Assembly (NCBI RefSeq): GCF_000237925.1
Contig: NC_031500.1
Coordinates: 1,612,001-1,676,000, forward strand
Length of the DNA stretch: 64,000 nucleotides
Source of the DNA: Schistosoma mansoni
Taxonomy: Eukaryota > Platyhelminthes > Trematoda > Strigeidida > Schistosomatidae
Reading direction: 5' to 3'
The position numbers were made by a program, and so were the translations under genes. How positions within the stretch are numbered: the first letter of the stretch is position 1; each line of letters opens with the position of its first letter. This document shows, one piece after another, positions 23,401-38,400 of the stretch. The notes beneath the pieces are model-generated. The model was not told the origin of the DNA. It was given only the letters and a program-made list of their open reading frames with translations, and did not search any database.

Positions 23401-26400
23401 AATGCTGAATCAGTCGATGAGATTCTAAATTATTTTCGACTAAAGTGGCTGGGATATGTGTTATATATTCCCAACCACCGCCGATCTACCTTAACACTCA
23501 GTGCTGTCAGGGATAGGAGTGAATTAGTACGTTGGAAGTGACTTAGAGGTGGTTATATAAACACATTATTTCAGTCCATTGACCGCTTGTCCATGTGAAT
23601 AGGCTTGGAATAACTGGTTGGGGTTCACGTGATGATTGTATTTTCGATTTATGTAAACACGTGAACGTTGGTACAAAGGGGCCCGATTTCGTAAGCAAAG
23701 CTCTATAGTAAGAAGGCAGTGAGTAGGAGAAAGAAGGCTTTAAATCCCTCCACCGTTGTCTGTACTTGGGGATATCGGGGCATTTGTACATCATTAATTA
23801 TTGGTGACCTTGAGCAGTTACATGGCTAATAGTCAGTCACAGTGGCTTTATTGCACTCTGTATCATATTTCCATGTATTCTAGTTTTCACTATCCTCCCT
23901 CCTCCCAATCTTAAGACACTACGCAGTTTTTGTTAATGTACAGTTTTATCCATTGTTCCTTTCTGTTCCAAAATATGATGAATTATTGCGTCATAGTTTT
24001 GTGCGACATTCTACATTATCTTTTTATATCGTATCTGTCTAATGTATTTTGGAATTTTTTAGGTTTTAGCTACTGCTTTTGGTGCAGCGAATAGTGCAAC
24101 AGGTCATGTTGGTGCCTTACATACTGCTGCTGCGGCACATGCAAATTTAACTGCCACATCTGGTGTTGGTCATGCTCAATTAGTTACACATCAAGGTGCA
24201 ACATATTTAGTACAAAGTAGTCAATTAGATGATGATGGATCCTCCATATCCCATACAGCGAAAGCTAGTCCTGTCACTGTAAGTAGATATTGAGTAGTTG
24301 GTTGTGATTTCATTGTTCATGTGTTTATATTTAAACACATAAATATTGGTACTAGTGCTAAACGTCAAGAAAATGAGCTTTCTAAGAGGTAGAGAAAAGG
24401 TGAGTATAATTGAGTAGGTGAAAAAATCAATAAAAGAAGCAGTTCATTTGAGAAAAAAAATATAACCAGAAATGTTTCTCTCAGTTGATGAAATTTCTCT
24501 CCCTCATATAAAGAAAGTAAGGGGAAATTACAACACGATCTCCAGTGGCTTCTATCTTGAACCATGTCTGACAATGTCTTAAGTCACTGTTGCACTGTCT
24601 CTAAGACCCCGACCAAGAAGTCGTGAAGGATTGACAGATGTCAGTCCTGTACAGCCTTCCTTCATGCCACGACACCATATCATAAACTGGCCACTCCTTC
24701 GCTTTTTGCAGTTAGTTCTAGCGTCGGCAAATAATTCACAATGTGGAATTGGCTGGAACGACATTGGTAGCATATATCCAAGTCACTCAAGCCAGTGATA
24801 ACAATAACTGGATAATCGTCACTGTACCCGAATAAACGTTGGTGAACCTCTGCATTACTAACATGGTGTCACCATTGAGTGTTAGTAGTCGTTCGGATAC
24901 AACGATGGTTAGATGCAAAGAATTGCCTAACATCCTCAACTCGGAGTTTTCACAAACATAAAGTGAACCTCTCATCGACGCGTTGTAAACCTGACCTTTT
25001 ACAGACAGATTACCATCATAAAAGCCCCAAAGATGGCTCAGATTGGCATAAACCGCTCTGGCTTTCATTATACATAAGTTGATCTCATCAGTTACGCCAC
25101 CACCAGCACTTTCACAGCTACCCAAATACACAAACTCTTCGATTGCTTCTAGCTGTTCACTATCAATAATTGATTTGATTCCATTGTCTAATCGTTAAAT
25201 GTTTGTTCAATATACCTGTAACTCAAGAATAGTACGCTCCTGAAAATTTTACCAACATTTTGAAGTCTATGCAGAAAAACCAACTCAGGCAGAATTATGG
25301 CATACACATACCTTTCCTCATCATTACAGTCGAGAAATGAAGTTGAACAGACAAGTTTACTTAATTTCACCATCCATTTTCAGTCTTACGACTAGTCATT
25401 ATCTCCTATTGCTTAGTATTCCTGGACATTACTGCACTCGACAATTCCCAAAACATTCAATGACAAGACCGTGGAAATAATGTCGAGGTCCGACAATGAG
25501 TATTCTCGCTATCCGATCATGATAATGCACTTGGTTTTATGATCTAAAAACAACAGCTTTGGTGTTTCGAACATGTTTTATGGATTTTGTTTCAACAGCT
25601 TCTACACTGTGTATTCTTTACCAATATTGGGACAATGTAATTCGAGAAGAAAGAATAAGAGGTATAAAGTAATTTTGAAACTCGAAATCTAAAGGGTAAA
25701 CAAAGAATGAATGCATCTGTGGCATTTCGATTGACTTTGAATCATCTCCCCTAAGGTTTCCAACCTCTGACCATAGTTACCACCCGGACCCCGACCACAT
25801 CTGCCTCAGAGTATCACTCGATAAATTCATGGGCTAATCCCATGTACTACTTCGACCACCCTTAGCTATCTTTACATCTAACCGTCTACTCTGCCAAACC
25901 AAATATCAGGGTAGGCGGTAGCAGGTTATGTATAATGCATCTATTAAATACCAATCTAGTTCATTGGTTTATATATTGATAATACAATCAATTCTATCTC
26001 TTGTTTCTTTACAGTATTCTGTGTGATACCTTTTTATTGTTATTACTTTATTGTACCATAATGTCTTTTGTCTGTTTTATACACACAAAAGTAAACTCTT
26101 ACTCGATAAATCTTAGATCTAGGACATTTTATTTAATCTTCAGTTAGTCAATCAATGAATAAGATGATCCTAAATGGTGTTGAAAATGTTGGTAGGCGAT
26201 TATCATTTTCCAGTTGTCTACACACTATTCTTAAGGGATCTGAAAAGGAGACTAGGTTACTAGTAGTAATGGTCCTACTGATATGGGAGAGTGATAACAG
26301 AGCTCAGACGACAACAGCTGCTGAAACCTAGCTACGTACAACTTTTTAGTTAGTACTTAATATATTAGCTTCGTATATTAATATATATTACAGCCGACGA

Positions 26401-29400
26401 CTGAAATCCATGTCATATACTACGTCACCTATGGCGAAGACGAAATATCCGTCTATCAATTAAGGGACGAGTATACTGCGCAGCAGTTCGCTCTATCCTA
26501 CTTTATGGCTGTGAAACATGGTCATTAAGAGTAGAAGATACTCGCAAGTTACTAGTGTTTGACCACAGATGTCCTAGAAATATTGCTCGTATCTGCTGGG
26601 ATAACCGGGTAAGTAATAGTGAGGTTAGACGCAAGGTGTTTGGAAATGATGGTAAATCAGTTGATGAGGTCATGAATCTTCATCGACTGAGATGGTTAGG
26701 CCACGTGGTACGTATGCCTGAACACCGATTACCACGACGCGCAATGCTGACTAGTATTGAGGATGATTGGAAGAGAGTTAGGGGTGGCCAAACCAAGACG
26801 TGGCATCAGTGCTTGAAGTCACTAACTTCTAGTCTGAGCCATGTGGGCAGATGCAGACTACCTGGTCGGGGTCCGCGTGACTATCGTAACCAATGGTTGG
26901 AGACTCTGTGTGACATGGCTCAGAATCGATCACAATGGCGTAGGTTTATACACTCTTTATCTTCCCTTAAACCTTGAGATTAAAATTGCTTCATAACTTT
27001 CTTCCTTCCTATACTATATCCTTATATACAACCTTTCTTTTATATACTACTACCATTAAATTAACTACTTCTATGAATCCGGTGTTGATCTTGTTGTGCT
27101 AACGAGGCATAGCAACTTGGACCGATGCATCTATGTGCCTGGTCCTACGTTGTAGCTGACTGACTGACTGACTGATATACTATTTTTAAAGCATCTGTTC
27201 CTTGACCTACATTAAACTTGTTTTTTCTTTTCAACATTATTCTCTAATAAAGTAAATTGTTTCTTATGTTTTTTTTATAGGTTCAATGGCTTGTTGATAA
27301 TTACGAAACAGCTGAAGGTGTTAGTCTTCCACGTAGTACATTATATTTTCATTATTTACAACATTGTAATGAACATAAATTAGAACCAATGAATCCAGCA
27401 TCATTTGGCAAATTAATACGTTCAGTATTTTATGGCTTGCGTACACGACGATTAGGTACACGTGGAAATTCTAAATATCATTATTATGGTATTCGTATTA
27501 AACCAAATTCACCATTAAATCATTTTATTGAAGATGCTGGTTTCTCACTTCGACATTATCCTAATTATCATCGTCAAACAATGGAAGCTGCAGCTGAATG
27601 GAAAAATTTTACAAATTCTTCATTAAATCGATTAAAATCTTTAAATACAAATGGGAATGGAGTCAATAGTGGAGGTATCGGAGTTGGGAACACTTCTGTT
27701 GGATTAAATAATTTAACATCTCATATTCATTCAACATCACATATCTCATCCAGTAATGCTAGTAGTAATATCAATAGTAGTAGTAGTAGTAATTCTCAGT
27801 TATCATCTCATTACGGTACTAGTACAACAGTGACAACACTACGTTCTTCAGATAAATCTATGTTAAATAATAATAATTATATTGGTAGTGGAAATGTTTC
27901 ATCACATTCTACTAGTCAAAATATTGATAGTGTTACTACAAATTCAATAACAAGTCCTTTATTATCTTCTAGTGGTGTTGGTAATGGTCAACATCATGCA
28001 CATTTTCTTGGTGAAGCTAGTTCTGCATTACCTAATCTAGATGAAATATGCCGATCATCTGGTCTTCCTGTACCAAGTGAAGGTAAGAAAAACAATTTTG
28101 TTTATCATTTTATATATTAATTCATAGTTGATTTATTTTATCAAAAGAACTAACTTATGTTTAGTAGAATCCATGAATGGTAGTTAGTAGTGGAGTTCAG
28201 GGCACATGTTTCGTCCCATTTTAGACTCTTCAGCTGGGATTTACTCCTGTGTCCCAGTGTTGTTATTCACATTGGGACTCGAACCGAGTACCTTTTACCT
28301 CAAAAACTCCTCGTGTTATCTACTAAGCTTACTGAGTCCAAGTAACCACTAACTTGTTCATTTCCCTTACTACTAAGGATATTACTTTTTATATGTTTAT
28401 TATTGCTATTTAATGTGACAAACACGCACTATTACAATAAATGTGCTATAGATGAGATAAGCGACTAAGTGAGGTCATCAAGACTTACAACACATATGTG
28501 TAATTTTGTGATCCTTTTAGGCTACTGCTTATGCCAAGAACATGTAAATGTGTTAACAGATATTCAACCATAGTATTTGGCTTTGAGAAATTTTGTGTGT
28601 AGAGTGAGACCGTGTGTTTTGATTAGATATGAAGCTCTCCGTAAAAAAAACTTTCCTCAATCTATGTGCGTATCGGGACAAAATGAAAGTTCTTTCATGA
28701 TTAAGCGATCCTTATCTCTTATGAATCCAACTATGTTTGGATATTTTGTCTGTTAACAACAAATTGCTCTAGTAATTATATATTCAGTCAATTGATCATT
28801 GCTTCCATCTTCTAAAATGTTTTATGAAAGTATGAAGATCAGCAGTCCTGTGGAAAAAGTGTTCGTTCGACCAGTTGAGACATGATATTTATTTAAACAC
28901 CTTTTGTTATAACTTGTGGCTGAGTGGATGCCTTGTTAAACGTATGAACGTGATAAGACCGCCAATCAGAAAGCAGCGAATTATCGATTGGAACAGTGAC
29001 ACACGAAAATCGTTCGAGCAGTCTAGAGTACGTATCAGTCCTGCTTCTGCCTTAGCGCAGCCAGTAAAGTCCAGAACAGCCTCTGCAGTATGAATCATCG
29101 TATTTTAAACATACTGAGTTTATATACCAATCAAACTGACCACATTGTACCATAAAATAGAAAATAACATGTGTACAAGATTCAGCTAAATGTGGCTGTG
29201 AATAAGGGAGATAGTAAATAATAGATAGGGCATAATTCAGGAATGACCTGGTACGACCGAGAGTGGGAAGAGTCCGCTCTCCCTCTCCAAATGCTCTCAC
29301 ATGGCCACGCGTATATAGGCATTGATAGAGAAGTCCTACTCACCACCTTCTCCCCTCTGCGGTGTTGTTTACGAAATTGAGAGGACGAAAAGCAAAAAGC

Positions 29401-32400
29401 TTTAACGGGGTTAGCGAACACAAAAGTTCACCTAGAGGAGTTGGAAAACCCTGATTCCAAACCAATGGTGCACATCGGCTGGCTTCAGTATCCTGAAAGA
29501 ACAAATGGCGTATGAATGAATTGTTAATCACCGACTACCATCGGAATGCATCTCCTTACGATGCTCTACTGCCTTGTAGATCAGATCTTTAGGTCAAAGG
29601 CTGTTGGTGTGGCCCACTAAGAAAATCACCTGCTTCGGTTTGGGCACCCGGGTAGTATCACAGCCCTCACACAAATCAAATGAGTGACGCATATATATCT
29701 AGTGCTTCCTTCTACCAATATTTATGTGTTCAAATAACAAATAATAATAATCCTTTGATTTATCACTGTTAGTTAAAAGTGTCCAGTAACAAACACACTA
29801 CTACTACATAGAATGAAGATTCCTCCAATAATGATTCCCATTTTTTTGTGTTTTTGTTCTTAAAAAAATTTATTAGTTGATTTGCCAGAGAATTCATTGA
29901 ATAAAAATCGTTTAAAAACAATTGAAACATCGAATATTTCACCAATAAATGAAGATGTAATTACATTTTGTCGTCTTTATGCTTTATCCGCTGGTTATAT
30001 GCTTGATGCTGTAGTCAATTTAGATTTTACATCAATTGAAACAGTATGGAAAGCATTTTGGTGTACTGAAGAAGTACGAGTAAGTATAAAGAAAATACTT
30101 TTGATTTTTTTTCTTTTCAGCTGTTCTATTGTATGTATATATATTCATTTATTCACATGAGCTATGCTGGTAGGTATAGACTACCTGGTTGGGATTCGCG
30201 AGATGATAGCAATCGATGGTTAGAGACCTTGAATGATATGGCTCAAAATTGTTTGCAATGGTGAAGGTGCATCCACTCTTTGTATTCTACCAAATTCTAA
30301 TCTTCTGAATTCTTCATGTCTCTATCCGTTTTCTCTTTTCAAATTTATTTCATTGGATTATACTCCTTCAATAACATCTTTAAACCCTAAACTTTCACAT
30401 TAATGCTTATACTCTTACAACTTCTACCACTATGGGATTTGAATCGACAACTTCATCTCTGTGCTAATGTGGTATGGCAACTCGAACTAATGTACGTACG
30501 TACGAAGTTCTACGTTGTGACTGACTGACTTATTCACAATATTCTCAATTATCAATAAGGTAGTATCGTTGGGAAGCAAATATCTCAGAGACTGTTTGTA
30601 CATTTGAATTTCAATTATTGGCAGCTTATGTTCGAACCCCAGCTCACATGCTTTAGACTAAGCAACTCTTACACTAAAAAAAGTATGCGTTAAAGTCAAG
30701 TCTATAAGTATATAAACCTTCATCGACTGAGGAACGCATCACAATTAACTCAACCTTCAAATTTTCCGATGAGCAATACTTGCTGATATGAAAATATGAG
30801 TTGAAAAAAAGCCAGAAAGGTAATATCATGTCAGCAACTTCTAATATAAACTTCGTGGTTGAACCCTATGCATTTTCTGTAATCAGCAATTGATGACAGA
30901 CTGAATTGCATTATGTCAAGTCTGCCATGACTCCTTGGTTGGGACCAAGAAGGTTTCACTTCGCTTTCCTGTACATGTGATAGCGATGACTTCTAAAACG
31001 CAGAGTAAGGACTGGATGCATTGCTTATCAATTGTTATGGACACCTTAGGGATACTACGTATTCATTATCTGTTAGATCCTTGATAATTGTATATTCAAA
31101 GATCTGACGTCACTTACAATTGATTGATTATTGAGCAGTTACTTATGTTATGTATGTATGAGATGTAAGGTGATTATGATTGGAGGTAGACGACAGGAAA
31201 CTTAACTTAGTTTTCGTGCTATTCGATGCTGTAAGTATATGTATATGTAACGTCTCTGACTGAAGCTGAGTGACATGGGATCGAATCCTCCAGGAAGCAT
31301 TAGTTCCCTTAAGATTATAAATACACCTTTCTAGCCGTTTCCAACTAGCAAGAAACCTAAGTTGTGCAGGGTTTTCTGTCGATTACCTGCAACCATCGCC
31401 TTGAGTATGACTTCCTTTTAGGCGCATATTCCCCTCTAAAGGTAAGATTGATTAAGACAGTTTCTTCGTTTAAGGATTTGAGTCTTTACAGTCTTCGGAA
31501 TACTCTTTCATTTAATTCAATGAGTTATTATTTAAATGATTTCAAAGTAGTTTAATGTGTTTATTTCTTGTTATTTATAGGATTCTCGGTTAAAACAAAG
31601 TTTATCACAAGAACGATTATATTCACTCGTGTCCGATCCTGCCATTTTACAATTCATTCGACTTTATGATCATACATTCTATCAATCATTAGCTGAAGTT
31701 TTAATACCAAATGTACTTCGACCTATTCCGCCAACTCTTACACAAGCAATTCGTAATTTTGCAAAATCTCTTGAAGTGAGTCAATTATTTTTTTAGAAGA
31801 TTATTATTACTTTATATTACGATAAGTTGGCAGTTCATTGTTCCCTCTCTCCTCTCTTGGCGTCTAATATTCCTTAACAAGTTGACATAAGCTTGTGATG
31901 AGAATCTGTCTAGATAACTATTGAAAACTAGGAATCCTTCCAGAGATCCTAACTAATCACTTTCAGGCTTCTTGGTGAGTATATGTTAGACCACTCATTG
32001 AATTAGGATTCAGTAATGTTAGTTGAAGTCATTTCGTAATGTAATGTACAATTTGATTTAGGATATGTTCTACGGAAGAACACTTAATGTAAATGGTCAC
32101 GAATTGTAATGCATTGAAACAGTAGTCCAATAAAAGCTCCTTTTCAAAGGAAAAGATTGTCTACGTTGGCGAGTGTTACCAGAGCAACTTATTTCTCTTG
32201 ATAACTTACATCCTGAAGCTGCTTCCTTTCTTTAAGTCGATGTAGAAAGACACTTTTTATCTTATTATTCGAATAACCCCACCAGGTATCTCTGGAAAAA
32301 AACAACTGTTTGAGGCTAGGCACCCGATTTTTTTTGTATTATCTCCAAAGCTTTCTAACCTTGTCATGTAGACTAGGAATCTGTTAAGTATTAAGAAATC

Positions 32401-35400
32401 TTTCTCAAGACAAATATGTTTTATCTTCTGCTTGTGTAGAAAGACACCATCGCTGAAAATGGTAATGATGCTAGACTCTTCAATATAGTCAACAACGGTA
32501 CATCATTATTCCTTATGGTTGTTTAATTTACTACTTTCTAACGGACTTACTTAAATCTCTTACCAATAGGGAACCTCAAACAACATGTGTTCAATTCATT
32601 CACATTATTATATTTATTTATTTAAACACATAAATATTGGTACAAGCAAGCACCAGATAAATATGCGCCTCACAAATCTCATTCGATTTGTGTGAGGGCT
32701 GTGATACTGCCCAGGTGCCCAGACTGAAGCAGGTGGTTTCCTTAGGGGGCCACACTCGGAGCCTTTGACCTAAAGGTCTAGTCCACAAGGCAGTGGAGCA
32801 TCGTGAGGAGATGTAGTCCCATGTTAGCCAGTGACCAACGATTGATTTATACGTCATTTGTTCCCTCAGGATACTGGAGCCAGCCGATGTGCACCATTGG
32901 TTTGGAATCAGGGTTTTCCAACTCCTCTAGGTGGACTTTCCGTGTCCACCAACCCGGTTAAAGCGCCGGACATTCGCTTTTCGTCCTCTCACTTTTGTGA
33001 ACAACACCCCCGCCACGAGAAGGCAGTGAGTAGGACTTCCCTGGCAGAGGCTATATATTCGCTGGCCATGTGAGAGCATTTGAAGAGGGAGAGCGGACTC
33101 TCCCCACTCTCGGCCGTACCGGGGCATTTTGGGGGTCCATATGTACCTTTTTCTACATTGTTTTCGATTAACTAAGTTATCTGGTACATTCAGATACTTT
33201 AATTTATATGTTACTAAGTTATGGACTTTTTATTGGTTGTTGATATGTTCAATTTTGTCCAAAAATTCTCTTTATCCACTTTTACAAATTATTCGAAACT
33301 GAAATTTCATGTTGAGATACAATACTTATTACAAACGCTATCACACTGATAATAATCACCTACTCGATGGGGGTTAATTTCAAGAGATAATCCCCAAATT
33401 TTGTAATGTGAATCGACGCGACCAGTGGAGACAGTGTGAGACAGTTATCTATTAATGTTTTGTTTTAGAGAATAATTGAGCTATATCACGAATAGACTAA
33501 AGTTAAGAATATAAACTGTGATGAACGAGACTCAGGTAGGGACGACCAATTGTATTTTAATATAAAATTACAGAGTATCTTGGTAAAATATATGAACCAT
33601 ATACTGAATACTTCATTTACGAATTTCCATCATTTATCCTTCACATTCTGTATGATTCTTCCAGTCCACAATCCCTTTCTATTTTCCCTTCAACTCGATT
33701 TTCTTAGCCTTGTGTTACCAGATTTTCCACTTCGAACTGGTGTTACATACTACTTATATTGAAAGACATAAGTAGGATAGACCACAAATCATTTGAATCC
33801 TGACTCAATGATCTAAAAGTTAAACACTAACTGTAAGAATTGAAGATTCCGGGTTCGATTCCTGTGCTATGACGAGACAGCTACCCAATGCTTTTTGGTT
33901 TTTAGTATTTGTTTGACTAAATTGAATCTATGATATAAACCATACGATTCATTAATCTTCACAAACTTTATACATTAATACAATTGTTTCCTATATTCTT
34001 TTTTTCACTAGGGTTGGATGCGTCAAGCTATACAAGGTTTAGATACAGATCTTATTAATTTAAAAATATCCGCTGTATGCGCATTAGCACAAACTCTTCG
34101 ACGTTATACTAGTTTAAATCATTTAGCTCAAGCTGCACGTGCTGTACTAAAAAATGCTAATCAAATTAATCAAATGTTGGCTGATTTAAATCGTGTCGAT
34201 TTCAATAATGTACAAGTGAGTATTTCATTTTCTGTTTCTGTATCATGTGGTGTCACATGGTGAAAAATATGTTCCATTCATCAGCCGTTGAATCCACTAG
34301 TCGTTTCTAAGCTAGGCTACCATTTAAATCCTGGAAGCATCGGATGTCTGTTTCATCCTAGTATGGAACTCAGCATTGCGCATGCACGATCATGCACGCG
34401 GGAATTCAGCCCAGGATCTTCTGTCTCGCGCGCGAACGCTTAACCTCTAGATCACTGAGCTGGCATTTAACACTGTTAATGTCACTTCGAATTATCTCTT
34501 AGAATACTATTGAAAAAAAGAGAGACTAGAGGACAGTGTTTTTTTGTCATTCCAGTTTATGAGATTCGTCAGAAGTAAACAAATTGATCACAGTTGAAAA
34601 TATGAAATTATTGTGTTCTCCTGTTATAACTGGCCGATTTTGAACGCTATATTCGCTTCCCTAAGCTAGTTCCGTACCCCCGAGCTAGAACTATACACCG
34701 ACTTGAAGACCAGAGAAAAGGCACAAAGTGTGTGGGAAGCACTTTACTACAGGGTTCATTTATGTACAGAAAATATAGGGATTTTATAGTAATTTAAGAG
34801 TCCTTGAGTTTTACCGAAAATTCTAGAATACTGCTAAACATAGTAGCAGTGCATTAATCAGCCAATCAGGATCTCCACATATGACTTTTTCATTCTCGTT
34901 ATTTTAGTAACATAACTTCACATAACTTCTAATTAGTCGCTGATTGGTTGAAATGCTCCTTGATGACCCATGAGCTTGTCATGTCGCTTGCGAGAAAATT
35001 GCAGGGTCATCCCAACACCTCCCCTTTTTTGAAGATTCGGGGTAGGTATCCAGACTTCATTTGCCGACTTTATCCTCCCCCACGAAAGAATGTCGGATCC
35101 TCATATCTCCAAATTACAATTAATATGACTTTATTTAGAACATATTTCTTGCATTGAATAGAAAATCTACTGGGGATGACTAAATGATAATGAACGACAC
35201 TTGACTTTAGGCCATCAGAACTTGGGTCTTCTGAAACATTTCCACCAAATTCATTAAGATTTTCACTAGAGGATATTAGATAACTAGGGGAATCATCATC
35301 TAATAAAATTGCATTAGGTTTTTGATCACCATTTGATTCGACCGACTTATTTTTCTCATCTTCATAAGAATTTTCATCAAAATTATGTGCATCATTACGC

Positions 35401-38400
35401 GAACCCATATCTGGTAAACTGACATAAGAAATCGGATATGAAGCTGATTCATTATAAGCTTTTATCTCTGTACTGTCCCAGTCTTTTTCTGGATGTGCGT
35501 CATTCCAGTTTTCTTGACCGATATCATGTAATCCGTAGTTTAGTTCTGACTGAAGTTTGTCTTCAGAGATCAGCGGATTCAGTGGTGCTTCATTTGACTC
35601 TGGGCTCGGGGCTTTGTCTACGGAACCTTCTTCTTCTTTGTCATCTGATACCATTTTGCCTTTTCCATCAGATATGAAGGGAATTGAACCCTCAACTGGG
35701 CGTTCTTCTGAGACGGCCATTTTAGCACCATTATCTGCATTACAAATAAATCCTTTATTTCCTGAAATATTTTGTTTAGTGAAAAGCTTGTTCAAAATTA
35801 TATCAAATAGTTGCTGCTGGAAGGCTAGCATCTGCTGTTGCCGGTGCTCTAGTATTATCAGCGCCTGTTCTAGAGAAGTCGTCATATTAATTGTAATTTG
35901 GAGATATGAGGATCCGACATTGTTTCGTGGGGGAGGATAAAGTCGGCAAATGCCAATCAGCGCGCAGCAACACCATCATGCATGAAACATGCTTTAATCC
36001 AATCTATGTCCCGCTAACACCTCCCCCTTGAGCAGATTCGTAGGATCTGGTGCTAGGGTCCAACTGCAACCGCTTTACTGGTTTGTGCTTCCGGTTATTC
36101 CACCTTCTAGGTAATAAGGACGTTGTATCATCCTTCGTTTGCACCTTGACTGTCCTGTCTGTTTCAGGTGTTTTGATCTCAAAGGTGTCTAGCAGAACAT
36201 CAAGAGGTAATCCATGCTGCGTTTCGTTGTTGGAGATCGAGGTTGATTTCAGTTGGTTAGCATGACGCACCCAGATTTCTGAACCAACGGACACCTCGTA
36301 AACCACATTTCCTTTCTTTTGCACGATCCGACCAGCTATCCATGTAGGATGTTTTCCTCGATAGTCCATAGCAAGTACCTTTTGACCCACACTGAACAAT
36401 CGTTTTTGTGCCCCATGATAACTATTGTACTGTTTCTCCATCATCACGTTTCGTTGCGGCTTAAGAGTTGGAGTCGAACGAATGCTGTCAAAATGTGTAC
36501 GTATTTTCCTGCCAAGTAACGCTTCCGCTGGGGAGACTTCATTTGTTGTCTGAGGGTTCGGTGTAGAACGGTAGATAAACAGGAACCTCTCTAAGATCTC
36601 GTCGGTGGTACCCTCCCCTATTGATTTTTTTAGAGCATTTTTGAACGTACCAACAAAACGTTCTACCTGGCCATTCGATTGCGGATGGAATGGAGGTGTT
36701 CGGATGTGCCTGATTCCGTTCTGCTGACAAAATTCTGATAAGATAGATGATGTAAATTGTGTGCCGTTGTCACTGACTACTTGTTCTGGAACCCCGAAAC
36801 GACTGAATAATTGCCGCAGTTTTCTAACTGTACAGCTTGCTGTTGGATGTTCCATGGTGAAAATTTCCGGCCACTTGCTGTATTCGTCCACTACCAGAAG
36901 GTAAGTTTGTCCATGGAATGGACCAGCGAAGTCTACATGTATACGCTGCCACGGTGACTGTGGTATCGGCCATGATTGCAACTCTGCTTTTCGTGGTGCT
37001 TTTGCTGCCAATGCACATTCTGTACACGAACGGGATAGCTGCTCGAGTTAGGTATCTAATTGTGGCCAGTATACATAACTTCGTGCTAGAGCTTCCATGC
37101 GGTTTATTCCGGGATGTCCTGCATGCAGCTGTTCGAGGACTGCTGGTTGCAACTTCTTTGGGATTATGACACATTCAGCAAACATGAGACAATCGTCGAT
37201 GATTGAGAGCGATAGTCTGCGTTGATAAAACTGCTGCAGCTCTGTTGAACTGATCTTCGAGGGCCACCCTTCTAAATGGAACTTTCTAACTTCTTGTAGA
37301 ACAGGGTCTCGGAGAGTCTCTTTTCTGACTTCATCTGATGACACTGGAGTGTTTCGAATTGCCGCTGCTACTACACTCCGTATTTCTGGAACATTTTCAC
37401 CTGTCTTTTTTGCATGTGAAGTGGTGTCTGATGATGGACACGACGCGTTACAAACGCTGTTGAAGGGTACCTCCATTATTCCAAGTTTTTCTAACATATC
37501 TAGACCAAGAAGATCAAGGTTTGGTCGTTCTGTTAGATAATATACCCCTTTACAGTTATTTCCATTGAAGGAAAATTCACATTGTAATTCGCCAACTAGT
37601 TTTAGTACGCCTCCAGATGCATTTTTAGCCGTTTTCTTCGATGGCTTCATTGGCGGCTTTCCCAGTAAGTTATACGTCTCTCTAGACACTAGAATAATAT
37701 CGGATGCTGTGTCAATTTGAAGACGAGCCGCCATACCATTAATCTGGATCGTAACATACTTTCTCCGAATGTCATAGTCTGTTTGAAAAGCTGCTACCAG
37801 AGAGAGATTTAGACTCAGCTGCTTTCACCACACATGGAGGACGTTTATACTTCTTTTTGAGCTGGGACGTACGATTCGGCGGACAATGGCCTTCTTTATG
37901 TCCACGCCTGTTGCACACCTGACATTTATGCTTCTTAAATGGACAGAACCGTACATAATGCCAATCGCCGCATAACCAACAGGCATCCGTTGGTTTGTTA
38001 TGAGTTTTATTCGGCTTCTGACTTTTTAACCTAGTCATAGCATTTACACTACTGCAGGTTAAATTAGAATTTACCTGTTCAATTAACTGATTGTCGTGTC
38101 TGATGTTTTGTAGTCGTTTACACTCATCTGTCAATGTCTTGAGTGTGACGTTTGGGTCTTGATCCCAACGAGTTAGAAGTCTGGTTCTAATTTCAGCATC
38201 TTGTGGTGACTGCAGAGCTTTGATGAATACAAGACATTTAAATTGATCTTCTGTCAACGAGAGTAACTTGAACTGTTCACACTCTCTGTTGACGACGTCT
38301 GCTAGAGCACCATATTCGTCGGCTTCTCGTTTCACCAAATTCAGACACTGATATCGAATACTGAACAATGAGGAAAATTCGCCGAATATCTCTGACAACT

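Noticed and set aside
35438-35940. Plus-strand frames opposite the gag-like frame
   Set aside because: Antisense shadows of the minus-strand frame with no recognisable features.
36050-37169. Plus-strand frames opposite the integrase and protease parts
   Set aside because: Antisense shadows of the fossil element.
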